From DASWZN01 sp036404435 (lineage in GTDB: Bacteria > Acidobacteriota > Terriglobia > Bryobacterales > Bryobacteraceae): a stretch of DNA of 64,000 bases. The notes under the pieces were generated by a model that ran no database searches, had not been told where the DNA came from, and saw only the letters and a list, made by a program, of their open reading frames with translations. Shown in pieces: positions 26,998 through 34,784 of this stretch (position 1 is the first letter of the stretch; every line of letters starts with the position of its first letter). The stretch lies in the NCBI GenBank assembly GCA_036404435.1, contig DASWZN010000032.1, positions 186,001 through 250,000 on the forward strand, read 5' to 3'. The translations under genes and the position numbers were made by a program.

Positions 26998-27137
26998 GCG
27001 TGCCGCGTCGCCACTCCTTTCCGCACCTCTTCGATGAGCGCGGAAAGCTCGGCCTTGGCTTCGGAGATACTGCGCACCGTCATGCCCTCAGCATCGCAAA
27101 CGCCGGACCAGATCCAGCCGAGTGTTCGTCTCGCCAT
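26970..27137 (-). pseudogene. Truncated Phd/YefM-type antitoxin, cut by a dispersed palindromic repeat
   Basis: Reading from ATG 27083 the peptide MTVRSISEAKAELSALIEEV then RKG is the canonical first third of a Phd/YefM antitoxin. The frame then enters the 32-bp repeat at 27014, giving VATRHAEECAT, and stops at 26970. A possible earlier ATG at 27137 has GGGAG upstream and is in frame. The missing two thirds include the toxin-binding part, and no Doc, YoeB or VapC toxin follows; the symporter gene begins at once. It is a decapitated locus whose breakpoint coincides with the repeat edge. Any product would have at most 55 residues. Confidence 0.55.
26983..27014. repeat. 32-bp dispersed hairpin repeat (GTGGCG...CGCCAC), copy 1
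   Basis: In complement it reads GTGGCGACGCGGCACGCTGA and ends AGAGTGCGCCAC. It has outer GTGGC/GCCAC arms and an inner GCACGC stem. It matches the copy at 63282-63313 at 31 of 32 positions. It separates the Phd stub from the symporter promoter. Confidence 0.9.
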
Positions 27138-27150
27138 TGAACAACTCCCG

Positions 27151-27792
27151 TTAGTGCTTCACGCCGCGTCCCGCGATTAGACACCAGACGCCGAAAAGCG
27201 CGGCGAGGACCAGCGCATACAGCGCCGGATACCGTATGCTGTGCTCCAGCCAGCACTTGACAGGTGCCACTTCCGCCAGGGCAGAAAGAAAAGCCGCGAC
27301 GCCGAGCCAGGTCCCCAAAATCGCAACGCGGGTGGCGACGCGCACTCCAGGTTCCGGATGCTGGCACGCCGCGCGCAGATCTGCCCACTGGCTGCACCAC
27401 GGCTTACAAATCGTCAGGTGCTGCGGGCCTCCGGTCTCAAAGCCGCCCAACGCCTTACGGTACCAATCGCTGATTACGATGACGTCCCGCACTTTGTCGA
27501 GGTCAACTGGGTCTCGACGACGAGCCGCATCTCGAGCGAGTTCCTTTTGCCTGACGTGGTTCCTCTCCTCAACTCCGAAGTACATCGATGTGGTGTAGTC
27601 ACTGGAGTCGTATCTCCTCACGAAGTTTTCATCGAGACTTCGGTATTCGCAATAGGCAGAGCGCTTCCCTCGCGAGATCTTGATCGTCATACGCGAGCGA
27701 AAGCCCTTGTCAAGCACGAGCCACACCCATCCCTTGTCGGTATCTTCGTGCAACGCGGCGAACACCCTGTGGTTGCTGATATGGCAACTCAT
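27151..27792 (-). CDS. Hypothetical protein with two C-terminal membrane helices
   Basis: I start at ATG 27790-27792, preceded by a strong GGGAGGTG ribosome site; the open frame upstream only shadows recJ. The 213-residue protein begins MSCHISNHRVFAALHEDTDK. It has a basic soluble part of about 150 residues with many Arg/Lys and the motif DKVRDVIVISDWYRKALGGF. Two hydrophobic helices close together follow (VATRVAILGTWLGVAAFLSA near 155 and YPALYALVLAALFGVWCLIA near 190). No family is recognised. Composition is less GC-rich than its neighbours. It lies downstream of recJ on the same strand and directly upstream of the Phd stub. Confidence 0.75.
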   Translation of the reverse strand: MSCHISNHRVFAALHEDTDKGWVWLVLDKGFRSRMTIKISRGKRSAYCEYRSLDENFVRRYDSSDYTTSMYFGVEERNHVRQKELARDAARRRDPVDLDKVRDVIVISDWYRKALGGFETGGPQHLTICKPWCSQWADLRAACQHPEPGVRVATRVAILGTWLGVAAFLSALAEVAPVKCWLEHSIRYPALYALVLAALFGVWCLIAGRGVKH

Positions 27793-27857
27793 GGCGGGCA
27801 CCTCCCGGGTTCCGCCAGTGTACACCCAACCACTTCCTCTCCTGGGGCCCCCCCCCC

Positions 27858-29498
27858 TCACTCCGCCGGCCGCACGTCCTTCAGCACCATGCACCAGCCG
27901 GGGTAACCCCGCGCTGCCGCGTAGTCGTCGCTCTCGATCGAGAACGCCGCGTCCACGCGGGCTCCCGGCTCGAATTCCGCAGCCCGCTCGGCGAAACCCC
28001 AAGCCTTCAGCCGGACCGTGCGGCCATCCTGGCGGAGGTTGACCAGCAGGTGCCGGTCTCCCAACGGCGCGGGCGGTCCCGCTATCTCCGCGCCGAGGGC
28101 GGCGAACACCGGCGCGGGATTGCCGCACCCGAACGGCTCCATGGCCAGCACATCGGCCACCACGCGGTCGTCGATCTCCTGAAACCGGAGCGGCGCGTCC
28201 ACCTCGATCTCGGACACGAAATCGGCAGCCGTGAGCCGGGCCGCCGCGTACGCGCCCAGACGCTCGCGGAATTCCTCGACGCGCTCGGAGGCCAGCGTGA
28301 GGCCGGCCGCCTGGCGGTGTCCTCCGAAGCGGATCAGCAGGTCCTGCATCGATTCCAGCGCTTCGAGCAGGTGAAAGGCAGGCGTGCTGCGCCCCGAGCC
28401 TTGCATCACGCCCTGTTCGCAATCCTCGGCCAGCACGAAGACCGGGCGGTGGAAGCGGTCCACCAAGCGGCCGGCGACGATGCCCACTACGCCGCGGTGC
28501 CATTCTTTTCCCACGAAGACCAATGCGGCCTGGTCGTCGCGGACCGGCGCGGCGAGGCACTCCTCCAGGATCGCCCGCACGATTTCGCTCTGCACCTCCT
28601 GCCGCTCGCGGTTAAGGCTCTGCAGCCGCTCGGCGATGGCGCGCGCCTCGTCCTCATCTTCCGTCAGCAGCAGGTTGACGATCGCGTTGGCGTCGGCCAT
28701 GCGTCCGGCGGCGTTGAGCCGCGGCGCGATCCGGAAGCCGACCTTATTGGCGGTGACCGCCTCGCCGGGCGCGAATCCCGCCACGCTGAACAGAGCCCGC
28801 AGACCGGGGTTGCGAACCGAGCGGAGGCCGTCCAGCCCGTACTTCACGATCACGCGATTCTCTCCGGTGAGCGGCACCACGTCGGCCACGGTGGCGATAG
28901 CGACCACTTTCAGGAACGACTCCGTCATCCGGCGAAGTTTGTCGCAGGGCCAGCCCAGGCTGCCGAGCAGGGCCTCGACCAGCTTGAACGCCACGCCCGC
29001 GCCGCAGAGGTCCTTGTCCGGATACTCGCAGGCCGGCTGCTTGGGATTGAGCACGGCGCAAGCGCGCGGCAGCTCGGCGTCGGGCAGGTGATGGTCGGTG
29101 ACGATGACGTCGATGCCGAGTTCCGTGGCCCGCGCAACCGCCGCGGCCGCGCGAATGCCGGTATCGAGGCTGATGATCAGGCTGACGCCGTCCGACGCCG
29201 CCTGCTCGATGGCCTCGTTGCGCATCCCGTAGCCGTCTCTAAGCCGGTGCGGGATGAAGAAGGCGGCTTGGCCACCTGCCAGCTCGATGGCCTTCTTCAC
29301 AATCACGACCGAGGCGGTGCCGTCGACGTCGTAGTCGCCGTAGAGCAGGATCTTTTCGGAGGCGGCGATGGCGCGACGCAGGCGGTCGAGCGCGGCGCTC
29401 ATGCCGCACATCAGGAACGGATCGTTGAGGTCCGCGATCGAGGGACGCAGGAAGCGCCGGGCAACGGCGGCGTCATGGTAGCCGCGGGAGAGCAGCAC
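27858..29498 (-). CDS. recJ: Single-stranded-DNA-specific exonuclease RecJ
   Basis: This is a 546-residue 5'-3' exonuclease of the DHH family, used in RecF recombination, mismatch and base-excision repair. The DHH motifs are present: LLYGDYDVDGTASVVIVKKA (motif I), GVSLIISLDTGI (motif II) and VIVTDHHLPDAEL (motif III). The DHHA1 domain has LLIRFGGHRQAAGLTLA, and an OB-like C-terminus follows. I give the GTG at 29496-29498 as start. However, in-frame sequence up to 29588 encodes ETRWRLPGATPGEAETLAG, which looks like the normal RecJ N-terminus, and the only start-like codon there is an ATT overlapping the upstream gene's stop. The true protein may therefore have about 576 residues. Confidence 0.95.
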   Translation of the reverse strand: MLLSRGYHDAAVARRFLRPSIADLNDPFLMCGMSAALDRLRRAIAASEKILLYGDYDVDGTASVVIVKKAIELAGGQAAFFIPHRLRDGYGMRNEAIEQAASDGVSLIISLDTGIRAAAAVARATELGIDVIVTDHHLPDAELPRACAVLNPKQPACEYPDKDLCGAGVAFKLVEALLGSLGWPCDKLRRMTESFLKVVAIATVADVVPLTGENRVIVKYGLDGLRSVRNPGLRALFSVAGFAPGEAVTANKVGFRIAPRLNAAGRMADANAIVNLLLTEDEDEARAIAERLQSLNRERQEVQSEIVRAILEECLAAPVRDDQAALVFVGKEWHRGVVGIVAGRLVDRFHRPVFVLAEDCEQGVMQGSGRSTPAFHLLEALESMQDLLIRFGGHRQAAGLTLASERVEEFRERLGAYAAARLTAADFVSEIEVDAPLRFQEIDDRVVADVLAMEPFGCGNPAPVFAALGAEIAGPPAPLGDRHLLVNLRQDGRTVRLKAWGFAERAAEFEPGARVDAAFSIESDDYAAARGYPGWCMVLKDVRPAE

Positions 29499-29583
29499 GC
29501 GCGCGGCCGGGATCGAGATCGCGAGCGTTCCGGCGAGCGTTTCCGCTTCACCCGGTGTGGCGCCGGGGAGGCGCCAGCGTGTC

Positions 29584-30075
29584 TCAATTGCGCGAATAGT
29601 AACCGCCCATCGAATCGTCTTCGTCTTCGTCGTCGTCCGGGATCGCGGCGTCCAGCTCCTCGACCAGGTCGAGGTAGTCGTCGTACCACTCGGCTCGCAG
29701 GTTGAAGAGGTAGACGCGCCCCTGATAGTCGAAGGAGAGCTCGAGCGCGCAGGTGAAGCCCTCGTAGTTGCGCAGGTCGCGCACCCTGCGTTCGATGCCC
29801 CGCCGCTCTTCGGCGGTGAGATCGCTGTCCTCGAGGCGATCCGCCACGTCCTCCAGGTGAGTCGCGGAGAACTCGCGGAAGTGATACACCACCAGGTTCA
29901 CGCCGGCCTTTTTCGCCGTGCCGAGAAAGGCGTGGTAGTCCGGCGCGCGGTCGGTATCCCACGCTACGAAGGAGTCGGAGTCGGCCAATCTCGAATAGCC
30001 ATGGAAGACCACGAATGCTTCGGCCTCCATGTATTTCAATACTTCGTTTTTCAACTCGTCCAGGTTCTGGCTCAT
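29584..30075 (-). CDS. Conserved hypothetical acidic protein
   Basis: From ATG 30073-30075 (MSQNLDELKNEVLKYMEAEA) the protein has 163 residues. An in-frame ATG at 30124-30126 overlaps the preceding stop and would add 17 residues. It is a soluble alpha/beta protein with FVVFHGYSRLADSDSFVAWD near 20, VNLVVYHFREFSATHLEDVA near 55 and FTCALELSFDYQGRVYLFNL near 105. It ends in an acidic stretch of Asp/Glu and SMGGYYSRN. I recognise no domain. It sits between the DUF3106 gene and recJ in a long same-strand run; its stop overlaps a possible ATT start of recJ. Confidence 0.8.
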   Translation of the reverse strand: MSQNLDELKNEVLKYMEAEAFVVFHGYSRLADSDSFVAWDTDRAPDYHAFLGTAKKAGVNLVVYHFREFSATHLEDVADRLEDSDLTAEERRGIERRVRDLRNYEGFTCALELSFDYQGRVYLFNLRAEWYDDYLDLVEELDAAIPDDDEDEDDSMGGYYSRN

Positions 30076-30125
30076 TGCGTTAGAGGTAACCACCAGGATA
30101 CCCCGCGGCGGTTGGGGAGGCCACA

Positions 30126-30671
30126 TTACGGGTTCGGAGTGATGGCGGCCAGGGCGTGCAGAATCTGGCGCTCCTCGGGCGTGAAGCGGCGCTGGAAATC
30201 GGGGCTGGCGATGCGCGCCTGGCGCTGGGGCCAGGGGATCTGGCTGAGCCGGTTGGCCTCCTGCCGGAGCACCTGGCGCCGGCCCGGCGGAAGCTCCATG
30301 AAGCGCCGGAAAAGGCGGCGGGAGGTCTCCTTCTGTTCGGGAGTCAGTGCCCGGAACTTGTCGTACTGGCGGCGCAGGCGGTCCCGTTCCGCTTGTGGCA
30401 GGCTCTCGTACGCCTTGAGCCGCGCCTCGATCCGCTGGCGCCGTTCCGGAGGCAACGTAGCGAGCAGCCGCTGTCGCTGCTCGGGGCTCAGGGCCTCCAG
30501 GCGGTCCAGGACGGTGGGCCCCGCCAGGGCCCGCGGGGCACCGGCCAGCGGCGGCGGTTCCTCGAGCCGGTCCAACTCGTCAGGAGGCGCCTCCTGCGCC
30601 GCGACGGGCGCGGCCACAAGCAGCCCCCAGGCCACCACCATCAGCGCCGGAATGGAGGAGAAGAGGCGCAC
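30126..30671 (-). CDS. DUF3106-type exported protein
   Basis: This 181-residue protein has a signal peptide (MRLFSSIPALMVVAWGLLVA, cleavage near APVAAQ). It then has short repeated helical motifs of the DUF3106 kind: LEALSPEQRQRLLATLPPER, YESLPQAERDRLRRQYDKF, FRALTPEQKETSRRLFRRFM and RRFTPEERQILHAL. These proteins are periplasmic, arginine-rich and of unknown role. They are commonly found downstream of an anti-sigma factor, as here: it starts two bases after the anti-sigma stop. A function in envelope sensing with the adjacent ECF pair is inferred from synteny only. Confidence 0.88.
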   Translation of the reverse strand: MRLFSSIPALMVVAWGLLVAAPVAAQEAPPDELDRLEEPPPLAGAPRALAGPTVLDRLEALSPEQRQRLLATLPPERRQRIEARLKAYESLPQAERDRLRRQYDKFRALTPEQKETSRRLFRRFMELPPGRRQVLRQEANRLSQIPWPQRQARIASPDFQRRFTPEERQILHALAAITPNP

Positions 30672-30673
30672 GT

Positions 30674-31174
30674 CTACATCGCCTCCCCAGCTTTCGCTTG
30701 ACCGGGGGACGCTTCACCGGCGGCGCCAACCTGCCGCAGCATGTCGACATCGTCGAGCGCCTTCTCCAGCCGGTCGGCGTCTATCGTTTCCACGCCGCGG
30801 TGAACCGGCGGAGCGGACCACGGGCGCACAAACAGCAGCCCTGCCAGCAGCAGCAGACAAACCAGGGCCGCGGAGAGCGCCGGCTTGAGAGGCCGGGCCG
30901 CAAACGACTGCCAGACGGCCTTCCACCACGGCGTCCGCTCGTCCTCGAGCGCGATCCGCTCGCGCAGTTTCCGCTCGAAATCCGGAGAGATCGGCGCCGG
31001 CTCCCAGTCGTCGAGCAGCGTCCAGGTGCGCATGTGGGCGTCCGTCCAGGCCTTGCACTCGGGACACGCGGCGACGTGCGCCTCGACCTCGGCTGCCGCC
31101 TTGGCGTCCAGCGTATGGGCGCAAAAGTCGAGCAACAGGTCCTTCTTCCCCCGCGCTTGAATCGGACATTCCAT
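30674..31174 (-). CDS. Anti-sigma factor with N-terminal zinc finger (zf-HC2)
   Basis: I choose the ATG at 31172-31174 because GGAGG lies eight bases upstream; a GTG at 31187-31189 is also in frame. The product has 166 residues. The cytoplasmic N-terminus has the zinc-binding anti-sigma motif HVAACPEC (H-x3-C-x2-C), preceded by LLLDFCAHTLDAKAAAEVEA. A single transmembrane helix lies near residue 95 (ALSAALVCLLLLAGLLFV), followed by a short periplasmic tail. It should sequester the ECF sigma factor encoded immediately upstream and release it on an envelope signal. Gene order sigma / anti-sigma / DUF3106 is tight, with 16- and 2-base gaps. Confidence 0.88.
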   Translation of the reverse strand: MECPIQARGKKDLLLDFCAHTLDAKAAAEVEAHVAACPECKAWTDAHMRTWTLLDDWEPAPISPDFERKLRERIALEDERTPWWKAVWQSFAARPLKPALSAALVCLLLLAGLLFVRPWSAPPVHRGVETIDADRLEKALDDVDMLRQVGAAGEASPGQAKAGEAM

Positions 31175-31190
31175 CGCCATCACCTCCACC

Positions 31191-31793
31191 CTATCCCATG
31201 TGCGCCAGCCGCGCCCGCAACGTCTCGTACGCCCGGAACAACAACGACTTGACGGCCGATTCCGAACAGCCTAGCACTTGAGCGATCTGGGCGTATCCCA
31301 TTTCCTCGTACTTGTGCATCAAAACCGCCGCGCGCTGGTTGTCGGGCAACGCCCGGATCGCACGGCGTACCTCCGCCAGCCGCGCCGCTTCGACCAACCG
31401 CTGTTCCACCGATGGGCTGCGGTCCGCCACCTGAAGCTGAAGGCCGTCTTCCGTCTCCTGGTCCAGGCTGCCGGTCTCCTTTTCGCCCCGCGCGTCGCGC
31501 AGATTGTTCAGCGCCAGGTGCAGGGCGATGCGGAACAGCCAGGTGGTGAACTTGGCCGAGGCGACGTACGACTCGCGGGCCCGGTAGACCCGCAGGAACA
31601 CCTCCTGGGCCAACTCCTCCGCTACCGCCGGGTTCTGCACCATGCGGTAGAGGAAGTGGATGACCGGGCCCCGATGGCGCGCCAGCAACGGGCCGAAGCT
31701 GGCCGCATCGCCCGCCTTGACGCGCAGCATCAGTTCGGCATCTGGCTCGAGCGCCGCCACGGCCTCCATAGCGTTGGTAACCCGGTCTGGCAT
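31191..31793 (-). CDS. ECF-type RNA polymerase sigma factor
   Basis: From ATG 31791-31793 (MPDRVTNAMEAVAALEPDAE) the protein has 200 residues. Sequence upstream in this frame overlaps gpsA and is not sigma-like. Region 2 is clear: FGPLLARHRGPVIHFLYRMV, the -10-binding AEELAQEVFLRVYRARESY and FTTWLFRIALHLALNNLRD. Region 4 follows as AIRALPDNQRAAVLMHKYEE and YAQIAQVLGCSESAVKSLLF, with its helix-turn-helix. It is placed with RpoE-like ECF factors. The zinc anti-sigma gene follows by 16 bases. It lies 11 bases downstream of gpsA, so it can be co-transcribed with phospholipid genes. No autoregulated promoter motif could be assigned. Confidence 0.93.
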   Translation of the reverse strand: MPDRVTNAMEAVAALEPDAELMLRVKAGDAASFGPLLARHRGPVIHFLYRMVQNPAVAEELAQEVFLRVYRARESYVASAKFTTWLFRIALHLALNNLRDARGEKETGSLDQETEDGLQLQVADRSPSVEQRLVEAARLAEVRRAIRALPDNQRAAVLMHKYEEMGYAQIAQVLGCSESAVKSLLFRAYETLRARLAHMG

Positions 31794-31804
31794 CGAAAGT
31801 TGCG

Positions 31805-32803
31805 CTATTCCTTCTTTAGCGAGCGCTCCATCAACTCGCGGATGGCTTCGCGCGGCGAGCGCTGGCCCCGCAGGACGGCGTTGACCTGCTCCGTAATGGG
31901 CATCTCGATGCCGCACCCGTGCGCCAGGTCCACGGCAGCGTAGGTGGTCTGGACGCCCTCGGCCACCATGCGCATCGAGCCGATGATCTCTTCGAGCTTC
32001 CGGCCGCGGCCTAACTCGATTCCTACCTGCCGGTTACGGCTCAGCGCGCCGGTGCAGGTCAGCACCAGGTCGCCCAGACCGGCCAGGCCCGCCAGGGTGC
32101 GCGGGTCGCCGCCCACCGCTACCGCCAGCCGGGTGATTTCGGCCAGGCCCCGGGTGATCAGCGCGGCGATGGCGTTGCTCCCCAGGCCGAGCCCGTTGGA
32201 AACGCCCGCGCCGATTGCGATCACGTTCTTGAGCGCGGCCGCCAGTTCCACGCCAATCGGGTCCGCGTTGGTGTAGAGGCGGAAAGCCGGGCCGGAGAAG
32301 GCGTGCTGCACCAGCGCGTTGAGCGCGGCGTCATGGGATGCGACAACGACGGCGGTCGGCTCGCCGGCCGCCACCTCGCGGGCAAAAGTGGGACCGGAGA
32401 GCGCGGCGATGCGCGGGGGGAACCGCTGCTCCACCACGGTCCGGATCACCTCGGACATCCGCACCAGGGTGTGCGTCTCCAGGCCCTTGGTAGCGCTCAC
32501 GAAGAGCATGGAGGGTTGGAGGTGCGGCAGCATCCGCTCGTAGATGGCGCGGGTGACGTGCGAAGGCGTCACCCCGAGCACGATACGGGCGCCCTCGAGC
32601 GCTTCGGCAAACTCCGTCACGATGGCGACGTTGGAGGGGATGCGGAAACCGGGGAGGTAGACGTCATTCTCGCGCGTCTCGCGCATGCGCGCGGCCAGGT
32701 CGGGCTCGAATACCCAGAGGCGGATTTCGGGGAAGCGGGGCGACAGAATGATGGAGAGGGCCGTGCCCCAGCCTCCCGCGCCGATGATGGCCAGGCGCTT
32801 CAT
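31805..32803 (-). CDS. gpsA: Glycerol-3-phosphate dehydrogenase [NAD(P)+]
   Basis: This 332-residue enzyme makes sn-glycerol-3-phosphate from dihydroxyacetone phosphate for phospholipid synthesis. Start at ATG 32801-32803 gives MKRLAIIGAGGWGTALSIIL with the Rossmann GxGxxG motif; an upstream in-frame ATG at 32827 adds only 8 residues. Other landmarks are LPGFRIPSNV, LFVSATKGLE, ALSGPTFAREVAAG with the substrate-binding region, ELAAALKNVIAIGAGV with the catalytic lysine, and GLAGLGDLVLTCTG. It lies downstream of plsY, which uses its product, and the two genes are separated by 79 bp holding a dispersed repeat. Confidence 0.97.
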   Translation of the reverse strand: MKRLAIIGAGGWGTALSIILSPRFPEIRLWVFEPDLAARMRETRENDVYLPGFRIPSNVAIVTEFAEALEGARIVLGVTPSHVTRAIYERMLPHLQPSMLFVSATKGLETHTLVRMSEVIRTVVEQRFPPRIAALSGPTFAREVAAGEPTAVVVASHDAALNALVQHAFSGPAFRLYTNADPIGVELAAALKNVIAIGAGVSNGLGLGSNAIAALITRGLAEITRLAVAVGGDPRTLAGLAGLGDLVLTCTGALSRNRQVGIELGRGRKLEEIIGSMRMVAEGVQTTYAAVDLAHGCGIEMPITEQVNAVLRGQRSPREAIRELMERSLKKE

Positions 32804-32840
32804 GCGTTGGGGCCCCCCAAAAAACAAGACAGAGCATTAT

Positions 32841-32876
32841 GGCCACAGATGAACACAGATGAACACAGATAAGGCC
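32841..32876. repeat. GATGAACACA tandem-unit repeat between plsY and gpsA
   Basis: GGCCACAGATGAACACAGAT continues with a further GAACACAGATAAGGCC. There are three near-perfect 10-bp units bounded by GGCC at both ends. It is the single-arm, diverged form of the palindromes at 13002-13077 and 59292-59369. It is embedded in an otherwise compact operon. Confidence 0.85.
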
Positions 32877-32882
32877 GGATTT

Positions 32883-33485
32883 TCATGGGCGGGCTCCTAA
32901 GGACAAAGTGCTCTCTTTGCCGGCACGGAGGCGGGCGATGTTGTCTTTGTGGCGCCAGACGATGAAGGCGCCGCCGATGGCGGCCGCGGCGACCACGGGC
33001 GCGGGCGGGCGCTCGATGAGCCACGCCAGGAACGGAAGGGCGGCGGCGCCCACGACGGAACCGAGCGAGATGTAGCGGGTAGCGGCGACGACTACCACGA
33101 ACAACGCCAGGGTCGCGACCAGCGGCAGCGGCGTGAGATAGAGGAAGGCGCCCACGAAGCTGGCCACGGCCTTGCCTCCGCGGAACTTGAGGAAAACGGG
33201 AAAGGCGTGACCCGCCATTACGGCGAGCGCCGCGGCGCTGGTCCACAGGGGCGAGCCGGCCGTCAGGCGAGCCGCGATCCAGACAGCGAGGAAGCCCTTG
33301 CCGATATCGAGCAGCAGCGTCAGGATGCCCAGCGCGCGGCTGGTGGTGCGCAGCACGTTGGTGGCGCCGATATTGCCGCTGCCGAGCGCGCGCACATCCC
33401 GGCCCGTCTTCCACTTCACGAGCAGATACCCAAAGGGTGTGGCGCCCACCAGATAGGCGATCGAGAGAACGAGGACGGCGGTCAT
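32883..33485 (-). CDS. plsY: Glycerol-3-phosphate acyltransferase PlsY
   Basis: This 200-residue integral membrane enzyme transfers acyl groups from acyl-phosphate to glycerol-3-phosphate, the first step of phosphatidic acid synthesis. The diagnostic motifs are complete: VRALGSGNIGATNVLRTTSR near residue 31 (phosphate loop), then GHAFPVFLKFRGGKAVASFV near 91. About five to seven membrane helices are visible, such as VLVLSIAYLVGATPFGYLLV and LPLVATLALFVVVVAATRYI. The ATG at 33483-33485 follows the thpR stop by 10 bases. With gpsA downstream, substrate supply and use are grouped in one transcription unit. Confidence 0.96.
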   Translation of the reverse strand: MTAVLVLSIAYLVGATPFGYLLVKWKTGRDVRALGSGNIGATNVLRTTSRALGILTLLLDIGKGFLAVWIAARLTAGSPLWTSAAALAVMAGHAFPVFLKFRGGKAVASFVGAFLYLTPLPLVATLALFVVVVAATRYISLGSVVGAAALPFLAWLIERPPAPVVAAAAIGGAFIVWRHKDNIARLRAGKESTLSLGARP

Positions 33486-33495
33486 GGGCGCGATT

Positions 33496-34047
33496 TCACT
33501 TTCGGAAAGCGTAGTCCGAAAGCTTAGTATAGACCGAGCCTCCGGGATTGAGCTGGCTGAGGTAGAGGTGAAAGCGGTCCGCCGTGAAGGCGCCGAAGTC
33601 GGTGGCGGGCAGACTCGCGATGGCCTGCCGCAACGCCTGGAGCGGGACGGGCTCCTTGATGCGGGCCAGCGTCAGGTGCGGCGAGAACGGGCGCTTCTCG
33701 GCCGGGACGCCGAGGAGTTGGAGCGCCTGGTCGCTCAGTCGGGCCAGCGTCGCCAACTCCGGCCCCGCGTGTACGGCGGCCCAGAACACGCGCGGGGAAT
33801 GCGGGTTTGGGAAGAAGCCGAGGCCGCGGACCTCGATCGGGATCGGCTCGCGCGCGGGCAGCGCCTGAAGGGCGGCGTTCAGATCGTCGAGCCGTTCCTT
33901 GGGCCACTCGCCGATGAATTTCGTCGTGATGTGGAGGTTGGAGGCCGGGCTCCAATGGACGCGCGCCGCCGGGCGCAGTTGGTAGATGAGCTCGGTGAGG
34001 GCGGCGATGACGTCCGGGGGCAGGGTAATGGCAGTGAAGAGGCGCAT
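33496..34047 (-). CDS. thpR: RNA 2',3'-cyclic phosphodiesterase (2'-5' RNA ligase family)
   Basis: I start at ATG 34045-34047 (MRLFTAITLPPDVIAALTEL), giving the usual 183 residues; the open frame further upstream is not conserved-looking. The two H-x-T/S-x catalytic motifs are present: NLHITTKFIGEWP near residue 37 and SPHLTLARIKEPV near 123. The bilobed 2H phosphoesterase fold is supported by the VFWAAVHAGPELATLARL and HLYLSQLNPGGSVYTKLSDY segments. It hydrolyses 2',3'-cyclic phosphate ends of RNA and can join tRNA halves in vitro. It is the first gene of the run thpR-plsY-gpsA-sigma. Confidence 0.93.
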   Translation of the reverse strand: MRLFTAITLPPDVIAALTELIYQLRPAARVHWSPASNLHITTKFIGEWPKERLDDLNAALQALPAREPIPIEVRGLGFFPNPHSPRVFWAAVHAGPELATLARLSDQALQLLGVPAEKRPFSPHLTLARIKEPVPLQALRQAIASLPATDFGAFTADRFHLYLSQLNPGGSVYTKLSDYAFRK

Positions 34048-34784
34048 CGTTTGGGGTGATCTTAGCACGGGTCGCCGCGTTGGGAGGCGCTGAGGGCGCC
34101 CCACGGGAGGTGTCCGAAAATGGGACTGGGACCATGTTGCACTTTTTGATTTTCGTCTTTTTGCGCGGGGGCGCGATGTGCGGGGCAGGGGCACGCTGCC
34201 GAATGCGACGAAATTCGATGAGCGAGTTGTTCGGGTTTAGGTCTGTCAGTCTTCGGCATTGGGTTTGGGCTCCGGCCAGCGCGTGGACGTGCCTCCGATG
34301 GGAGCGTAGCGCGGGACGGGAGGGTCGTAGAGGGGCTGGGCGGGGCAAGCGCTTGAGAATGGGGGGAAAGAATTCTTGGCGAGGGCGTCACTGGGACGGC
34401 GGGGGGCTGAGCGAGAGCCTGGCTGGAGTGGCGGCGCCGGATGGAGGGGTGCGGCTGGAGTAGGGGGGCACACTGCGATGCGTGGGGGACGATGCGACCG
34501 GGTGCATGAGGCGCCCGAAGCGTGGGTGGGTGTTGATGGGGCAGATTTCTGAGATGCGGACATGTGGGGAGCCCGGGCGCCCACTTCCGCGGAACGGGCG
34601 TTTTGCGGCAACTTGACGCCGAACAGCGCAACTTCCGGGTGGCGCGTGTTCCGCCAGCAATGGTGATGCCGCGCTTCCAACATTGTTCGCCCAGAGCCGG
34701 TCCTCCGATCGCATCACCTGGGCCGGCCGCCACTGTCCTCTTTGCGTGCTGCACCACCATTACGGGCTATTCTGGAAAGAGCAT
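34048..34784. other. Gene-free 737-bp region with strong purine/G skew on the plus strand
   Basis: The region between thpR and arfB has several open frames, but each is low-complexity (proline/arginine-rich on the minus strand, glycine-rich on the plus strand) with no recognisable domain, signal or good ribosome site. From about 34290 to 34560 the plus strand is markedly G-rich (many GGGG runs). The AT-rich text at 34134-34165 (TTGCACTTTTTGATTTTCGT) stands apart from its surroundings. I see no RNA gene. It may be decayed coding or repeat sequence. Confidence 0.6.

Noticed and set aside
27793..28560. Upstream extension of the 27151 hypothetical gene
   Set aside because: It is a frame shadow of recJ; the ATG at 27792 has a strong ribosome site.
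34062..34760. Proline-rich minus-strand frames between thpR and arfB
   Set aside because: Low-complexity composition mirrors the G-rich plus strand; there is no start signal or recognisable domain.
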